From Actinomucor elegans (Eukaryota; Mucoromycota; Mucoromycetes; Mucorales; Mucoraceae): a DNA stretch of 64,000 nucleotides. The DNA lies in contig JAMSLZ010000002.1 in assembly GCA_026027325.1 (NCBI GenBank), positions 2,914,001 to 2,978,000 of the forward strand, in the 5' to 3' direction. Below are positions 11,146-22,152 of this stretch, piece by piece (the stretch's first letter is position 1; every line of letters starts with the position of its first letter). The position numbers and the translations under genes are program-made. Below the pieces are notes generated by a model. The model worked only from the letters and a program-made list of their open reading frames with translations. It made no database searches and was not told the origin of the DNA.

Positions 11146-11319
11146 ATGAGCCGAACTTATTCCTTTTTGGGTTTACACAAGGACAATAATGGTTTTGTGG
11201 AGGAAGAGGCTTTTTGGCATGTTGAAGAAGGTTACCATGTTTGCATGTATCTTCAACACTACTTCCAGGTTCGAGGTTCACAAGCAGATACTGTAACCGG
11301 ATTTACTTGTGAACTGTAG
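11146..11319 (+). CDS. 57-aa ORF in tandem unit 1
   Basis: ATG to TAG, 57 codons, starting MSRTYSFLGLHKDNNGFVEE and ending ...SQADTVTGFTCEL. The same protein is encoded in units 2 and 3; the only difference seen is a synonymous GGT/GGC change. It is acidic with several aromatic residues and one central CMYLQHYF stretch. It has no signal peptide, membrane span or family that I recognise. It may be a real small protein or a fragment captured in a repeat. Confidence 0.35.
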   Translation: MSRTYSFLGLHKDNNGFVEEEAFWHVEEGYHVCMYLQHYFQVRGSQADTVTGFTCEL

Positions 11320-11669
11320 CTACATTCTTTATTATTTCTCTCTGAGAATTGTTTCCCAGTGGTAAGTTTTTTACTTTTACTTTTAAATATGTTAGAACAT
11401 CTAATTTGATTTTTTTTTTTTTTTATGTCCTATTGCAATAGACAATGGTGCACGCCTTTTTTTAATTTTTTTAATTTTTTTTTTTTTTTTTTTGGAGTTG
11501 AGCACTGCGATTACATATGATTTTTTACGATTATATTGGTGTGAACGGAACAACTGGCTGATTTGGGCAACAATGAAGCTTTTTGGCAACGCTTGGATTC
11601 CTGATCGCTTTTGCTTTCAGGGTTTTAGCGGTTTTGTTGCAGTAGACTGTCTGGTATGCTCCTCTTAGA

Positions 11670-11843
11670 ATGAGCCGAACTTATTCCTTTTTGGGTTTAC
11701 ACAAGGACAATAATGGCTTTGTGGAGGAAGAGGCTTTTTGGCATGTTGAAGAAGGTTACCATGTTTGCATGTATCTTCAACACTACTTCCAGGTTCGAGG
11801 TTCACAAGCAGATACTGTAACCGGATTTACTTGTGAACTGTAG
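11670..11843 (+). CDS. 57-aa ORF in tandem unit 2
   Basis: Same length and same predicted protein as the ORF at 11,146, with GGC in place of GGT at the glycine of NNGF. Its preservation may reflect the youth of the duplication rather than selection. Confidence 0.35.
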   Translation: MSRTYSFLGLHKDNNGFVEEEAFWHVEEGYHVCMYLQHYFQVRGSQADTVTGFTCEL

Positions 11844-12206
11844 CTACATTCTTTATTATTTCTCTCTGAGAATTGTTTCCCAGTGGTAAGTTTTTTTACT
11901 TTTACTTTTAAATATATTAGAACATTCGCTAATTTGATTTTTTTTTTTTTTTTTTTTTTTATGTCCTATTGCAATAGACAATGGTGCACGCCTTTTTTTA
12001 ATTTTTTTAATTTTTTTTTTTTTTTTTTTTGGAGTTGAGCACTGCGATTACATATGATTTTTTACGATTATATTGGTGTGAACGGAACAACTGGCTGGTT
12101 TGGGCAACAATGAAGCTTTTTGGCAACGCTTGGATTCCTGATCGCTTTTGCTTTCAGGGTTTTAGCGGTTTTGTTGCAGTAGACTGTCTGGTATGCTCCT
12201 CTTAGA

Positions 12207-12380
12207 ATGAGCCGAACTTATTCCTTTTTGGGTTTACACAAGGACAATAATGGCTTTGTGGAGGAAGAGGCTTTTTGGCATGTTGAAGAAGGTTACCATG
12301 TTTGCATGTATCTTCAACACTACTTCCAGGTTCGAGGTTCACAAGCAGATACTGTAACCGGATTTACTTGTGAACTGTAG
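12207..12380 (+). CDS. 57-aa ORF in tandem unit 3
   Basis: Third copy, identical in predicted protein to the copies at 11,146 and 11,670. The fourth, partial unit stops before the ORF would begin. Confidence 0.35.
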   Translation: MSRTYSFLGLHKDNNGFVEEEAFWHVEEGYHVCMYLQHYFQVRGSQADTVTGFTCEL

Positions 12381-12471
12381 CTACATTCTTTATTATTTCT
12401 CTCTGAGAATTGTTTCCCAGTGGTAAGTTTTTTTACTTTTACTTTTAAATATATTAGAACATTCGCTAATT

Positions 12472-12507
<36 letters not shown>

Positions 12508-12773
12508 CCTATTGCAATAGACAATGGTGCACGCCTTTTTTTAATTTTTTTAATTTTTTTTTTTTTTTTTTTGGAGTTGAGCACTGCGATTACATATGAT
12601 TTTTTACGATTATATTGGTGTGAACGGAACAACTGGCTGATTTGGGCAACAATGAAGCTTTTTGGCAACGCTTGGATTTCTGATCGCTTTTGCTTTCAGG
12701 GTTTTGGCGGTTTTGTGATATAATGTACCACTTGTTATATAAACTTGCATTTAGACATTTGCAGTTTTAAATT

Positions 12774-13449
12774 CTAGACGAAAAAGATAATAAATAACTT
12801 TACTGCTAAAAAAATGTACACTAGGATGAACGCGACAATGTAGTTTCCCATACTTCCGAAAGACACATTCATAATTTGTTGTTGCTTCTGTAAACCTCTA
12901 AGCTTCATGTAGCTGCACAAGTATGAAATTAGTATAAACAGCGTTGTTGCTTTTGGTATCTTCGAAATCTAATGGATGCATAGTGGTAAGTCTCGTTGAT
13001 ATGACAACTGCTAGAGCAAAATTTACTATCGTTTATTAATTTCAAAGCTAGTATGCAAGTTTTTTTCGGTAAAATGCTGCTATAGTATTAATGCAATAGA
13101 TCAAAAAGCGTTCCAATGCAGTTATACTTAATACTATATTTTTTACTGACTATGATGTATCTGTAAGCCATTAAGCCTCTTATAGAAGCTGGAATAACCA
13201 TGATCTATAGCTAAAACTCAAAGAATTCAATTGCATCTAAAACTAAGATAGAAAAAATCATTAAGCGATCAGAGGTATTGAAAGTATCAAATTTTTACCA
13301 TGACCTTTTACATACTGATAGCTGAAAGTGTAGCCAACAAAAGCAGAACTGCAAGATAATCAAGATGAAAGGTAGTGCGTCAAATTGCATATGTAAATAA
13401 TTCAAATTTGAAGAAGGCAATTCAAGCATCCTCCTAAACAGATCGCTTC
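12774..13449 (-). CDS. Probable small membrane protein (start and one junction unresolved)
   Basis: Three coding-like exons: 13449-13316 (SDLFRRMLELPSSNLNYLHM, then hydrophobic FDALPFILIILQFCFCWLHF), a short one at about 13204-13148 (IMVIPASIRGLMAYRYI), and 12968-12774. The last codes for KATTLFILISYLCSYMKL, then GNYIVAFILVYIFLAVKLFI and a stop. Exon one ends at a consensus GTATGT donor in phase. The junction after exon two needs a weak GTCAGT donor to keep frame, because the better GTAAAA site is out of phase. The gene may therefore be decaying. I count three probable membrane spans and cannot assign a family. Confidence 0.4.
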
Positions 13450-14741
13450 CTGTAACAGTTGAATAAGAAATGGGATTGGTCTTTGTTATAGATCAATAGT
13501 TGAACTATATAATTTGTGGAATCTACATATGATACTCTTCATGTATATATTAAAGGGACCATTTAACCACTTGTCAAATCCACTAAAGATTTGAATCTCA
13601 TATATATGTATATATTAAAATTTTGGGAATACTAACGTTAACATCATCTCATTTGAAAGTAAAAATACGAGATACAAGCTAGCTAGATAAGGGAGGGGGG
13701 GGGGGAGGTTTGAAAAGTATAATTAAGTTCTAATCGACTTTCAACTTGCTTTTCAAATCAATTTTTATTATAATTAATATAAATAAACGTAATTTAGGCA
13801 TAGCTATAGAATCTTTAACTTTTACAATTATCGTTAGTAATAGCACATTTTCGAAAAGCACTCTGAAGTTCCTCGTAATTTCTTCTTTTCCACCAAACAC
13901 AACAGTTTTCGATAGGTTGGAAATTGTAGAGGGTGCAATAAGATGACACTATTGGTACAGTTGAGATCGATATGGCAGCTTATCGTACTGCATCCAGAGA
14001 GAACAAGTGATGAGGGCGCAAAGTTTAGTTGATAGTATCGAAGAAGCTGCATAGAGGAAGAGATTACTATTAATCATGGTATATTTGACCAGCCCAAATG
14101 GCTGGGCTTCTAGCTTATTTGAAGATCGTTACAATTTAATGCTATTGTTCTCATTTATATCCCTCTGCCAATCATTCTGTAAATAATATACTTTTCTTTA
14201 GTGAGTTCAATATAATGCCGTAGCTTCAGTAAAAGCAAGCAGGCAGTAGACTATAGTTACGTTTATTTCACATTCGCTATTTATGAATATGACAAGATTA
14301 AGAAGCTATAACCTTTGATTTTAGTTAATAGTGCCATTGAAGATTTTTCCACTAAATATTTCTTAGTAAATATATTTGATGTAATGCCCGCACTCTTTTT
14401 TACTCATGAGAGTTTTGGAATGTAACTTGAAGTAGAGCAATGGGTAACATATACTCGTCTTGTTTATAAAGTGTAAAAGGATTCGACTCCCTTACTTTGC
14501 ATACTTGTTGGCTACCATCTTGCTTCTGGCATATAAATCATAGCTTTTTTCGGCGTTTTCAATTAGTCTAATTTGACATAGAATATTCTTGCTAGTAAAT
14601 AAAGCACTTGATTTTTTATAAGTTTTAATATTCATTGTTCTGCTTTATTAGTTACACGTATACTTGAGCCCTCTAATGTAGGTACAAAAGAAAAATTAAG
14701 ACTAAAGCTCTATTGTATGTCTATATAAGTAAGTCGATATT
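13450..14741. other. Gene-free region with retroelement leader fragment and G tract
   Basis: The stretch near 13,788-13,825 (TTTAGGCATAGCTATAGAATC) matches the leader before the gag-like relic at 6,955, so it is probably another relic of that element. A purine tract with a run of G lies at about 13,690-13,707. The overlapping ORFs on both strands at 13,746-14,052 show no motif. No gene supported. Confidence 0.45.
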
Positions 14742-16512
14742 TTAAAGATCATCGTTCCCATTTTCTTCGCTCTGCTCTTCAGTGCTATCTTGATTTTCTT
14801 TCTCACTCAATTTTTGAATTAATCTATAGCATTCTTCTAATGCATAAACGCACTTGCTTTGCCCTACAGTTATAGCCATTATTATGCCATTATAAACGAA
14901 ATTACTATTATTGCATCTACCTTCTGGTATCAGTCCATCTTCATCACGAAAATTACCATCCACCCGCATCATGTCAATACTTCTTAGCTTCAGCGCATAC
15001 CTAGTATATATGTGCGTTACAATTTGAGAATCATATTATATCATAGGTTTAACTAAATTTACTTACAGCATCTTTTCTTCTTCGGTCAAATTACAACCAA
15101 GCGCCTCTAATCTCTTTAAACAATTTCTAAGTGTATTTAACTGATGATAGATGGGAAGCAAAGATTCTGCCACTGAGGGACCATCACCTAGCAGGTATAA
15201 TATGATATTATAACAAGCCGCCAACAGATAAGATAGTAAACTGTACCCCTCTTCTCCTTGGAACTGTTTCTCTTCATGCAACATGCGCGCTATATCATGT
15301 AATTGCTGTTGATATGCGAATAGATCCGTTTGACGCAGACTCCATTTGCTGGTCATTTCGATACTTTCCAAATCAGATTTAATTTCTATCAGTCGTAAGC
15401 GTATCGAGTTAATGATAGGTGTGGTATCAGCATTAAGTAAAGCGTGACAAACATTAAAGGAATGCTCCAAAATATCCGTTAGAGTGCCTTGACCGATTAA
15501 CGCGAGCGCGTTTTCGAATGATTCATCTTTAAGGAATATGCCGTTAGTTCCACGGGCACTATCAATTTCTCTTAGCCTCTCTTGAACGTGTAAAATTTGC
15601 TGTTCGTCAAATTGTTCTTCAAAAGCAATGGATACAAGTTCATTGCGGATATCGAGAAGTTCATCCCGAATAGGAATACTAAACACAAAAGATCATGTCA
15701 TAAATATCATAGTAGTGTGGTGTAACAAAAAATCTTACAGGGAAGGTGACATTTCCCGAATAGTGGATAAGAGTTGATCATAGATTCTTCCTTTTCAAGT
15801 TCAGTTAGTCAGAAAGCCTTTTCATGTTGATATAAAACTTACTGCATATATTATAGTTATAGCGAACAAGTTCCAAGATAGGCGCAGGTAAAGTACAGTT
15901 CTGCTCATCTTCTGTCAAGATGCTCTCCAGTTGTTTCAGTTTGGATCCATAAGGATTTAGGGTTTCTTCATCATAGATACCGATCTGCTCCAGTTGATAG
16001 AAGCAATTCTATATACAATGATCAGTAAACATTAATATCACTTTCAATGTACACCTAGAAGATTATCACCTTGATAGCAGTAACCTGACAAAAGATAGCC
16101 GGACCTATGCATGCATAAATATTTAATCACAACGCAGTAACAAAATTGTCTCTTACTTTCATGCCACTTTCCGATCGTCATAAAACAAAGACTCATAAGA
16201 TGACACACCTTGTTAAGTTCTTCGTCTGTTCTATTGTTTATATGGCCCTTTTTGAAAAGCGTACCGCCTCGAATCTCCATAAGCTTTGTAATGGTCTCTT
16301 CCATTTCATGCTCTAGTGGCAGAATTTCCTGGGGCGTTATTTTGGTATTTTTTAATACCATTAGTTTCTGTTTGATCCTCAAGAATTGATCAAATATAGG
16401 ATATTCGTCTAGATAGTCTTCAATAATTCGGAAATTACATGCGTTGGTTGCCTTTTTTTTTTTTACCTTGCTGCTGCTGTTGTTTCTGTAATTCTTTTTC
16501 CTCAGTGTCCAT
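14742..16512 (-). CDS. DUF2408-type fungal protein
   Basis: Seven exons join in phase: 16512-16467, 16417-16157, 16104-16070, 16008-15843, 15790-15739, 15678-15067 and 15000-14742 (476 aa). The N-terminus is MDTEEKELQKQQQQQ, followed by an all-helical protein with many Leu/Glu heptads. The large exon holds ESFENALALIGQGTLTDILE and PSVAESLLPIYHQLNTLRNC, leading into MMRVDGNFRDEDGLIPEG. The last box (DG.F....G.IPEGR) is what I recall as typical of the fungal DUF2408 family, whose function is unknown. The C-terminus is very acidic (TEEQSEENGNDDL). The family name is from memory; the gene structure is well supported. Confidence 0.75.
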
Positions 16513-17853
16513 TATTGTGAAAAGAAAAAGTAAAGAAAAAGGTAAAAGAATAATAATGATGGTGGAACACGAGCAGTTTTCTGGAAAATTATCCGCTGAC
16601 AAAGAATATGTCTACCCTTTCTCTCCGGCTCGAACATAGCATGTTCACTTTGAAAGAGTTCTTGTGTTAGAGGCACGAGAATTAGTACGGGTTCCTGGTG
16701 TTCTTATTTTAAAAGTGCCTTGTACTGGGACCTTCCAAACACTAATTAATTAGGGCTTATTACTGTTGACTTCCGACCTGGGTAATGATGTTATTATTCA
16801 ATAAACCAGTAAGTACCAGCCAGATATTACCATAATACCGAGAGAAAGCATTGCATCATATAATAGTAAATCAAGATGTTCAGATCTCGCTTTAAAGTAA
16901 AAGAATAGCGGCCATTTGTCATATGAATGAAAGATGTAAATTGTGAAGAATTTTTTTAATGCAAGCAAAACATCACAGTCAAATTGAAGTTTTTATCGGA
17001 TACAGCGGCTCATTCTGAATGCAGAATACTAATCAATTGCAATTTTTGATTGGGATCGACCAAGAGATCTAGAGATAGCTTGACATTCATAATATATATG
17101 GAATATATATGATTTACTACAGTTAATTATGAAGAACATAATGTTCATTAGGCATTAGTTAAATGGAGGTCCTAGTAAATGCAAGGCTTCATTCCAAGCA
17201 TGAACTACTGATCATATGCGAAAGTTCACCGAGATCCGTTGAAAAATCTATCAAAATTAAGTAAGAAAAAACGCGAAAAATTCTCAAAGCACTTTTCTAA
17301 ATGTGATTTTTCAAACACTAGCAATATTTTGAGACATTTTTTGTAAGTACATGAAGCATATACCTATTATGTTTAACAATATACATACATGCTTTTGTAG
17401 TATTTTTAAAGAGATAATCTGCATAAGAATATATAATTGTACATTTAGGCAACTGGCCTCTTATCAATGAAAAACCAATATATTTAAAGCGACATCTGAT
17501 ACAGCTGACACTGTTAAAACATTGTGTAGATACATTGTCAAAAAAAAAATCGGGACCACCTAGCGAAAAGTTTGACAGCTAATAAAGTCTTAGAAAACGA
17601 GTGGAACAGAAGAGGGTATGATGCTTTAAAGTTTCTTTCTGAAAGAATAAATGTCATTTTAGAAGTATAGTTATTAGTATCAAGTACATAACCGTACCTA
17701 TATTTATATATCAAACTCTAGACGGATTGTCGCAAAGTATAATAAAGCCTTGATCATCATCTTATCCGAAAAACCATCATATTTGATTACGATAGCAAGC
17801 TGTTTTATTATTCATTTGGCAAAAAGAGCACATAATAATGTTTTTTTTAGCTT
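16513..17853. other. Gene-free region upstream of the DUF2408-type gene
   Basis: AT-rich with no supported ORF. The first 200 bases should be the promoter of the minus-strand gene. A GTAC-rich stretch and short A/T runs are the only other structure I see. Confidence 0.4.
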
Positions 17854-18492
17854 AGGTCATTCACAAGCAGCCATCAATTGGAAATTATCTAATTACGAAT
17901 GGGGTACTAAACTGAACGTTCAAACCCAGGGGTTTTCAGTTATATTCCTCAATCCATGTTATTCCTTTCTAAAACTTACCTTTTGCACGCGTTATTAGAC
18001 GATTTTCTTCAGCTATGAACAATAATGCCAGCGAGTAATGGATTTTCGTTAACAATATCCCCATCCCGTCACCAGTCAATGGAGAAAATGGAGATGTGCC
18101 TACTATTCAAACAGTTAGAAAAAGAGGAAGAGGTGGGCCAAGTGGTAGGCAAAGAGGTAAGCTGAAAATATTCCACCCTTTTCCGAGCAGTAAACTGTAC
18201 TTCACAATATATATTTCGTTCGCGTAAGTCATAGATACCATTAAAAAAATTGATAGGTGAGTGATTGAAAATCCAGTTTCTCTTTCAAACTCGCCTGCAA
18301 AAATTATACTGTAGCTCTTCGGCCGATCTAAAGATCTACAGTAATTTTTTGTTTCCTTACCTCATGTTAACACTGATTTCGTTGATAAGCTATTGATATT
18401 GCCCCGGACAGATGGCTTTAAGCTCCAAGTTCTTGAATTTTGCGATTGTATTCTTCAGACATTGTTCAAAGTTGATTAAGATATTTTTTAAG

Positions 18493-18536
<44 letters not shown>

Positions 18537-18725
18537 TGTTAGTAACACACGTAAACTTTACTCTACATTCGTATTATTATTTTTATTTTTTTATTATAGA
18601 ATAATTGTAAAAAGGTAACTCGCATAACATTGCATGAAGCCAATTGATCACACGATTCAGCCTTATCCGTGCATTATTTTTTATTATATTTTTTTTTCCA
18701 GCCGATGGCTGCTTGTGAATGACCT
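17854..18725. mobile_element. Short TIR element, probably internally deleted DNA transposon
   Basis: Left end 17,854: AGGTCATTCACAAGCAGCCA, then TCAATTGGAAA. Right end, reverse complement of 18,725-18,696: the same first 22 bases, then GGCTGGAAA. About 26 of 30 positions match, in inverted orientation 872 bp apart. A related solitary end lies at 2,716. Inside are a short transposase-like exon (18,015-18,156) and a 38-base A run (18,497-18,534). No clear target duplication is visible, so the exact boundary is uncertain. Confidence 0.55.
18015..18156 (+). pseudogene. Remnant of a transposase N-terminus with AT-hook-like motif
   Basis: After an early stop, the frame reads NNIPIPSPVNGENGDVPTIQ, then TVRKRGRGGPSGRQRG, and reaches a GTAAGC donor. 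The basic RKRGRGGP segment resembles an AT hook. This layout is one I associate with the N-terminus of Tc1/mariner-like transposases in Mucorales. The catalytic domain is missing. Confidence 0.4.
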
Positions 18726-18778
18726 TGTGTGCTTTGGCTTTAATTGTACTCTTGCTGTACTCGGATTTGCTTATATAT

Positions 18779-19696
18779 TTAAACAATGGTAGTGAGCTCT
18801 TTATCATCCATTTCAAGTTGATGCTTGGATATATCCTTTTTCAACACAAAGAGCCAAGTTAAGATAGCGGACAAGGTAATAAAATCAACAAGAAATGATT
18901 CAAGGATAACAATCGTTGCAGTGGAATCGAAAAAGGCCCACATTGTAATCATCTGTGTCAAGATTGATATCGTCGTAAGAATATTGAATATAATAAGCGC
19001 AATATATGTTGCATTTGCGAGATCTTCATATACCAAATACAACAGTACGGGATTGATGAGAATGAATGACCAGTATACATGTAAAAGCAGGAAAGTGACA
19101 GCATCGAAAGCCGTATCCAAATCATCTGAGGGAAAAGCGTACTCCCATCGAGATCCAACAATAGAGGAAACAATTCCAGACACCACAGTTATAAAAGAAA
19201 AGAAGTAGCCAGCGTAGATGAGAGCAATTATCAATCCATGGTATTTAGTGACTAGATGTTGTTTGTGCTTTTGTCGAATCATGACATGAAGAGGAAAATA
19301 GACAGACAGGAAAGAAAGAGCGACATAGAGGCTGTAAAAGGAGTAGGCTGTCTGAAAAGAAGAGTTCTATAGGATACATAATATAATTAATGTATAGGAT
19401 AACGAGAAAGAAATATAGGCTTTTATATATTCGCTAGACACGTACCATTTGATACTGATCCATCTAACTGTACGACGCCAAATAGGCTTAGTACTTAGCC
19501 ATTCTGGCAATTCTGTTTGACGTTGTGCTTGTACTCCCAAACAAACCGACAACCAATCATCAAGATCAGAAAACAGTCTCACTGATATGTAAAGGGAACA
19601 GTTACAAATGATCTTCGCATCTAAAGAGCTTGCTTTGATTGAAGGTGGCAAAAGTGCAACATACAGTATTGTATTTTGACATATTACATGAATCAT
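18779..19696 (-). CDS. Multi-span membrane protein, unrecognised (5' end unresolved)
   Basis: Two exons join in phase: 19696-19442 (85 codons; donor TAC|GTGTCT) and 19351-18779 (191 codons with stop). The first carries LDDWLSVCLGVQAQRQTELP and EWLSTKPIWRRTVRWISIKW. The second has about five hydrophobic spans, such as LIIALIYAGYFFSFITVVSG, VTFLLLHVYWSFILINPVLL and ATIVILESFLVDFITLSAIL, and ends MDDKELTTIV. The ATG at 19,696 sits directly at an acceptor (CTTTCAG|ATG), so the real start probably lies further upstream among the coding-like exons at 19.9-21.1 kb. No family recognised. Confidence 0.6.
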
Positions 19697-19859
19697 CTGA
19701 AAGAGAAATTAATTCTTACTACGATCTCGGGTCACACCCTTAGACTTTACCGAAAAAAAGAAGACTACGAGCCACAAGAAAATGTTTATCAACTAATTGT
19801 TCGAAAGAATCCAAGCTTAGCCATAGTACATATATACTTTGCTTACCTAGGCGATACGC

Positions 19860-21150
19860 CCATTACTATATATAAACAGTAGTACTATACATTCTGCAGA
19901 TTCGAAAAATGACGTAAAGGTACAGGTTATCCACCCAGTTGGGGCACGGATCTGCTTGTGGCTCATGATTTTCTGAGACAACTGCGTTCCTGATTGCCAT
20001 GAGAGCTACTGTTAAAAGTGGGTAAATATATTTAGCATTAAAATATATAATCAGGTACAAGGAAAGGTTAAGTAGTAGTGTGCACTTCGCTATAAAGAAA
20101 CGAACCTGAGATGAATAGGGAATATCAATAAGATATGAAAAAAAAGAAGCAAATAATAGAATGATCCAAAATTAAACTAATACCAGAGTTACACAATTAT
20201 TTGTTGGAATGAAAACACGTTAGTTTAATGTAGGATTTATTCGTAAAAAATAATCTTGGAAATAGCGACATGTATTATCGATTTGAGTATGAAAATTCGC
20301 AAAAGCGATATATGTAAGATGTAAACCAACATATTAGGAAGTTATAGTCGAAGGCGGCACAATATCTTTATGAGCTACAGATAAAAAGAGAACGATTAAG
20401 CTCATATACTGCATTATAGACAAAATGTAATTTTAGGCAAATACCAGAAAAGAATAAACTAATAGTACCACGAAGTGCCAGCAGTTTATTCCAATAATTA
20501 ACATACTCCTTAGTTTGCTTGGAGCAGAGTTTCCAAGCCTTCAAATCCATTAGATTGAACTTGTATGTCAAGGAACAGGCACTGCAGTCCATTATTGCAT
20601 ACATTAATAGATCCAGTATTATTTGGTTGAATTGTGCGAGATACAAGCATTTCAAGACCTTCCAAAGAATTTTTTCTTTTACAAGTATAGTCATTCTACA
20701 AATTGAGATTCTGTTGGAAGTGCCGCGAGGCCAATGCTTCCATCGAATAGGCTTATATCTGTGTTCCCTGAGAGTGTGTGAGCGACAGAAATAGTATCAT
20801 TTAGATGCTTTTGTAGAAGATTACATCATTGCTTTCTATTGCAGCTATATCACCTGTCACTTCAGGGAAGAAAGGATGTTATGGTAATGTCGATTAATCA
20901 TAGCAGCAATTGTACCTCATCAAGGTGCTTCACAAATATTGTAGACTATATTATGTAAATTGTTAGTATGTTATTTGACTGATTGCCTTCGAGATTTACT
21001 TACCAACAAAGATGCTACTACGGATCAGGACAAACATATGGTTAATAATTGCATATAGTGTCAAAGAAGTGGCATTGTATAAAGAAGAAGCTAGTTGATG
21101 GCTTCTTGAAAATTTGTAAATAATGAAATGATCTAGAAAGCACTAACATA
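19860..21150 (-). other. Coding-like exons, possibly the 5' part of the membrane gene
   Basis: Three minus-strand stretches look like protein. About 21,130-21,005 reads FIIYKFSRSHQLASSLYNAT then LTLYAIINHMFVLIRSSIFV, ending at a GTAAGT donor. 20,690-20,450 reads QIILDLLMYAIMDCSACSLT, MDLKAWKLCSKQTKEYVNYW. 20,005-19,905 reads AIRNAVVSENHEPQADPCPN then WVDNLYLYVIFRICR. They are hydrophobic like the gene downstream. I could not connect them in phase, so either small exons are missing or the gene is degraded. Confidence 0.35.
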
Positions 21151-21975
21151 GACGCAAGCATTAATCATCAGGATGGCTTAAGAACCGAGATTAAACGAAA
21201 TGCGTGCGCTATATCAATTTTTCATGTTGGTCCAAAAATAAATCGAACCCAGGAATTGAAATTTTATGGTATCATAATAGTATGTAGATCATGATCTACG
21301 CAACAAAAGCAAACTAGTAACTCAAGTAGCCAATGAAAGTCGTAGAAATGCAAATCCTTTTTCTGGTGGTATGACTTTTGAAGTAAATAAAATGGGATTC
21401 TTGTTCTACAGAGAGGAATTATTATATAATTAGGACTTATTTAGTGAACAATCTCTACTGATTGATAGCTCCAGAAAATAGTGCATCTAAAATAAATTGC
21501 CGTGTATTATTGATATTCCAAATTTCAAAGCGTTATCCCCATTCTTTATGAAGCTCTGTGATTCTATGTATTTCTTCCTAGGAACATATGAACAATCAAT
21601 TCTGTTTGCAGACGATCAATAACATTAATACTATTAAATTAACCACCATCACCAAGTTCAAAAGTTTATATAACTAAGAGATACCGTAGTTGAGTAACAC
21701 AATATGCTATCAAGATGGTATAGACGCAAATAAGCTTATAGTATTCCAGGTGTAAAGTCTATATTTAAGCTCAGTACGATGATATACTACTGTACTTTAT
21801 ATTGACTACCAGTGAATTATAATACATATCTCCTATGCTAAATTCTCTTTGGGACGCAGGTTCCGTTATTTTATAGTAAAAAAAAGGACATTGGTTTTGA
21901 TTAAACCGAGTCTCTCTTGAATAGACATTGGTAAACCGTCATCATATTTGTACTAGTCTTTAACCCGATCTATAT
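21151..21975. other. Gene-free region
   Basis: No supported ORF or repeat. It should include the promoter of whatever gene begins with the exon near 21,130. Confidence 0.35.
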
Positions 21976-21986
21976 ATAGTAAAAAG

Positions 21987-22142
21987 TTATCGCTGGCGAT
22001 GGGATCTACTGGAAGCCCGTAGGAGTGGCGGAAGGGGGAAAGCGTACGTACTGCTAGCTATTCACTGTCCCAGAAACGACGTCGAACCCTGGTTGCGATT
22101 CTCTTCCATGACTTAGTGCCAAAAAAAAAAAAAAAAAAAAAA
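21987..22142 (+). mobile_element. SINE with poly-A tail and 11-bp target duplication
   Basis: A 156-bp insert ends in 22 A and is flanked by ATAGTAAAAAG at 21,976-21,986 and again at 22,142-22,152. TGGCGGAAGGGG at 22,026-22,037 fits the Pol III A-box consensus TRGYNNARNNGG. About 42 bases downstream ACGTCGAACCC (22,079-22,089) is a weak B box. There is no ORF. Size, tail, duplication and promoter boxes together indicate a tRNA-related SINE. Its tail recurs at 2,461. Confidence 0.75.
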
Positions 22143-22152
22143 TAGTAAAAAG

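Larger units (their letters stand above)
11023..12716 (+). repeat. Tandem array of about 530-bp units (three full, one partial)
   Basis: The anchor GGCAACGCTTGGATT recurs at 11,061, 11,585, 12,122 and 12,664, giving unit lengths of 524, 537 and 542 bp. The differences are almost all in T-homopolymer lengths; the rest is nearly identical, so the amplification is recent. Each unit carries a 57-codon ORF, a strong donor-like site (GTGGTAAGT), a long T tract and an acceptor-like site (CCTATTGCAATAG). The array ends inside the fourth unit at about 12,716. Confidence 0.95.

Noticed and set aside
11268..11282. tRNA B-box-like GGTTCGAGGTT in each tandem unit
   Set aside because: No matching A box at the right distance and no cloverleaf; it lies inside the 57-codon ORF.
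11401..12668. Lys-rich minus-strand ORFs of 62 and 91 codons
   Set aside because: The lysines come from T homopolymers in the tandem units; no start context or motif.
18825..19208. 127-codon plus-strand ORF
   Set aside because: Antisense shadow of the membrane-protein exon, whose hydrophobic spans and in-phase splice are better evidence.
21235..21260. Possible tRNA or Pol III B box (GGGTTCGAT on the minus strand)
   Set aside because: No A box or acceptor stem could be paired. I found no convincing tRNA or rRNA gene in the window.
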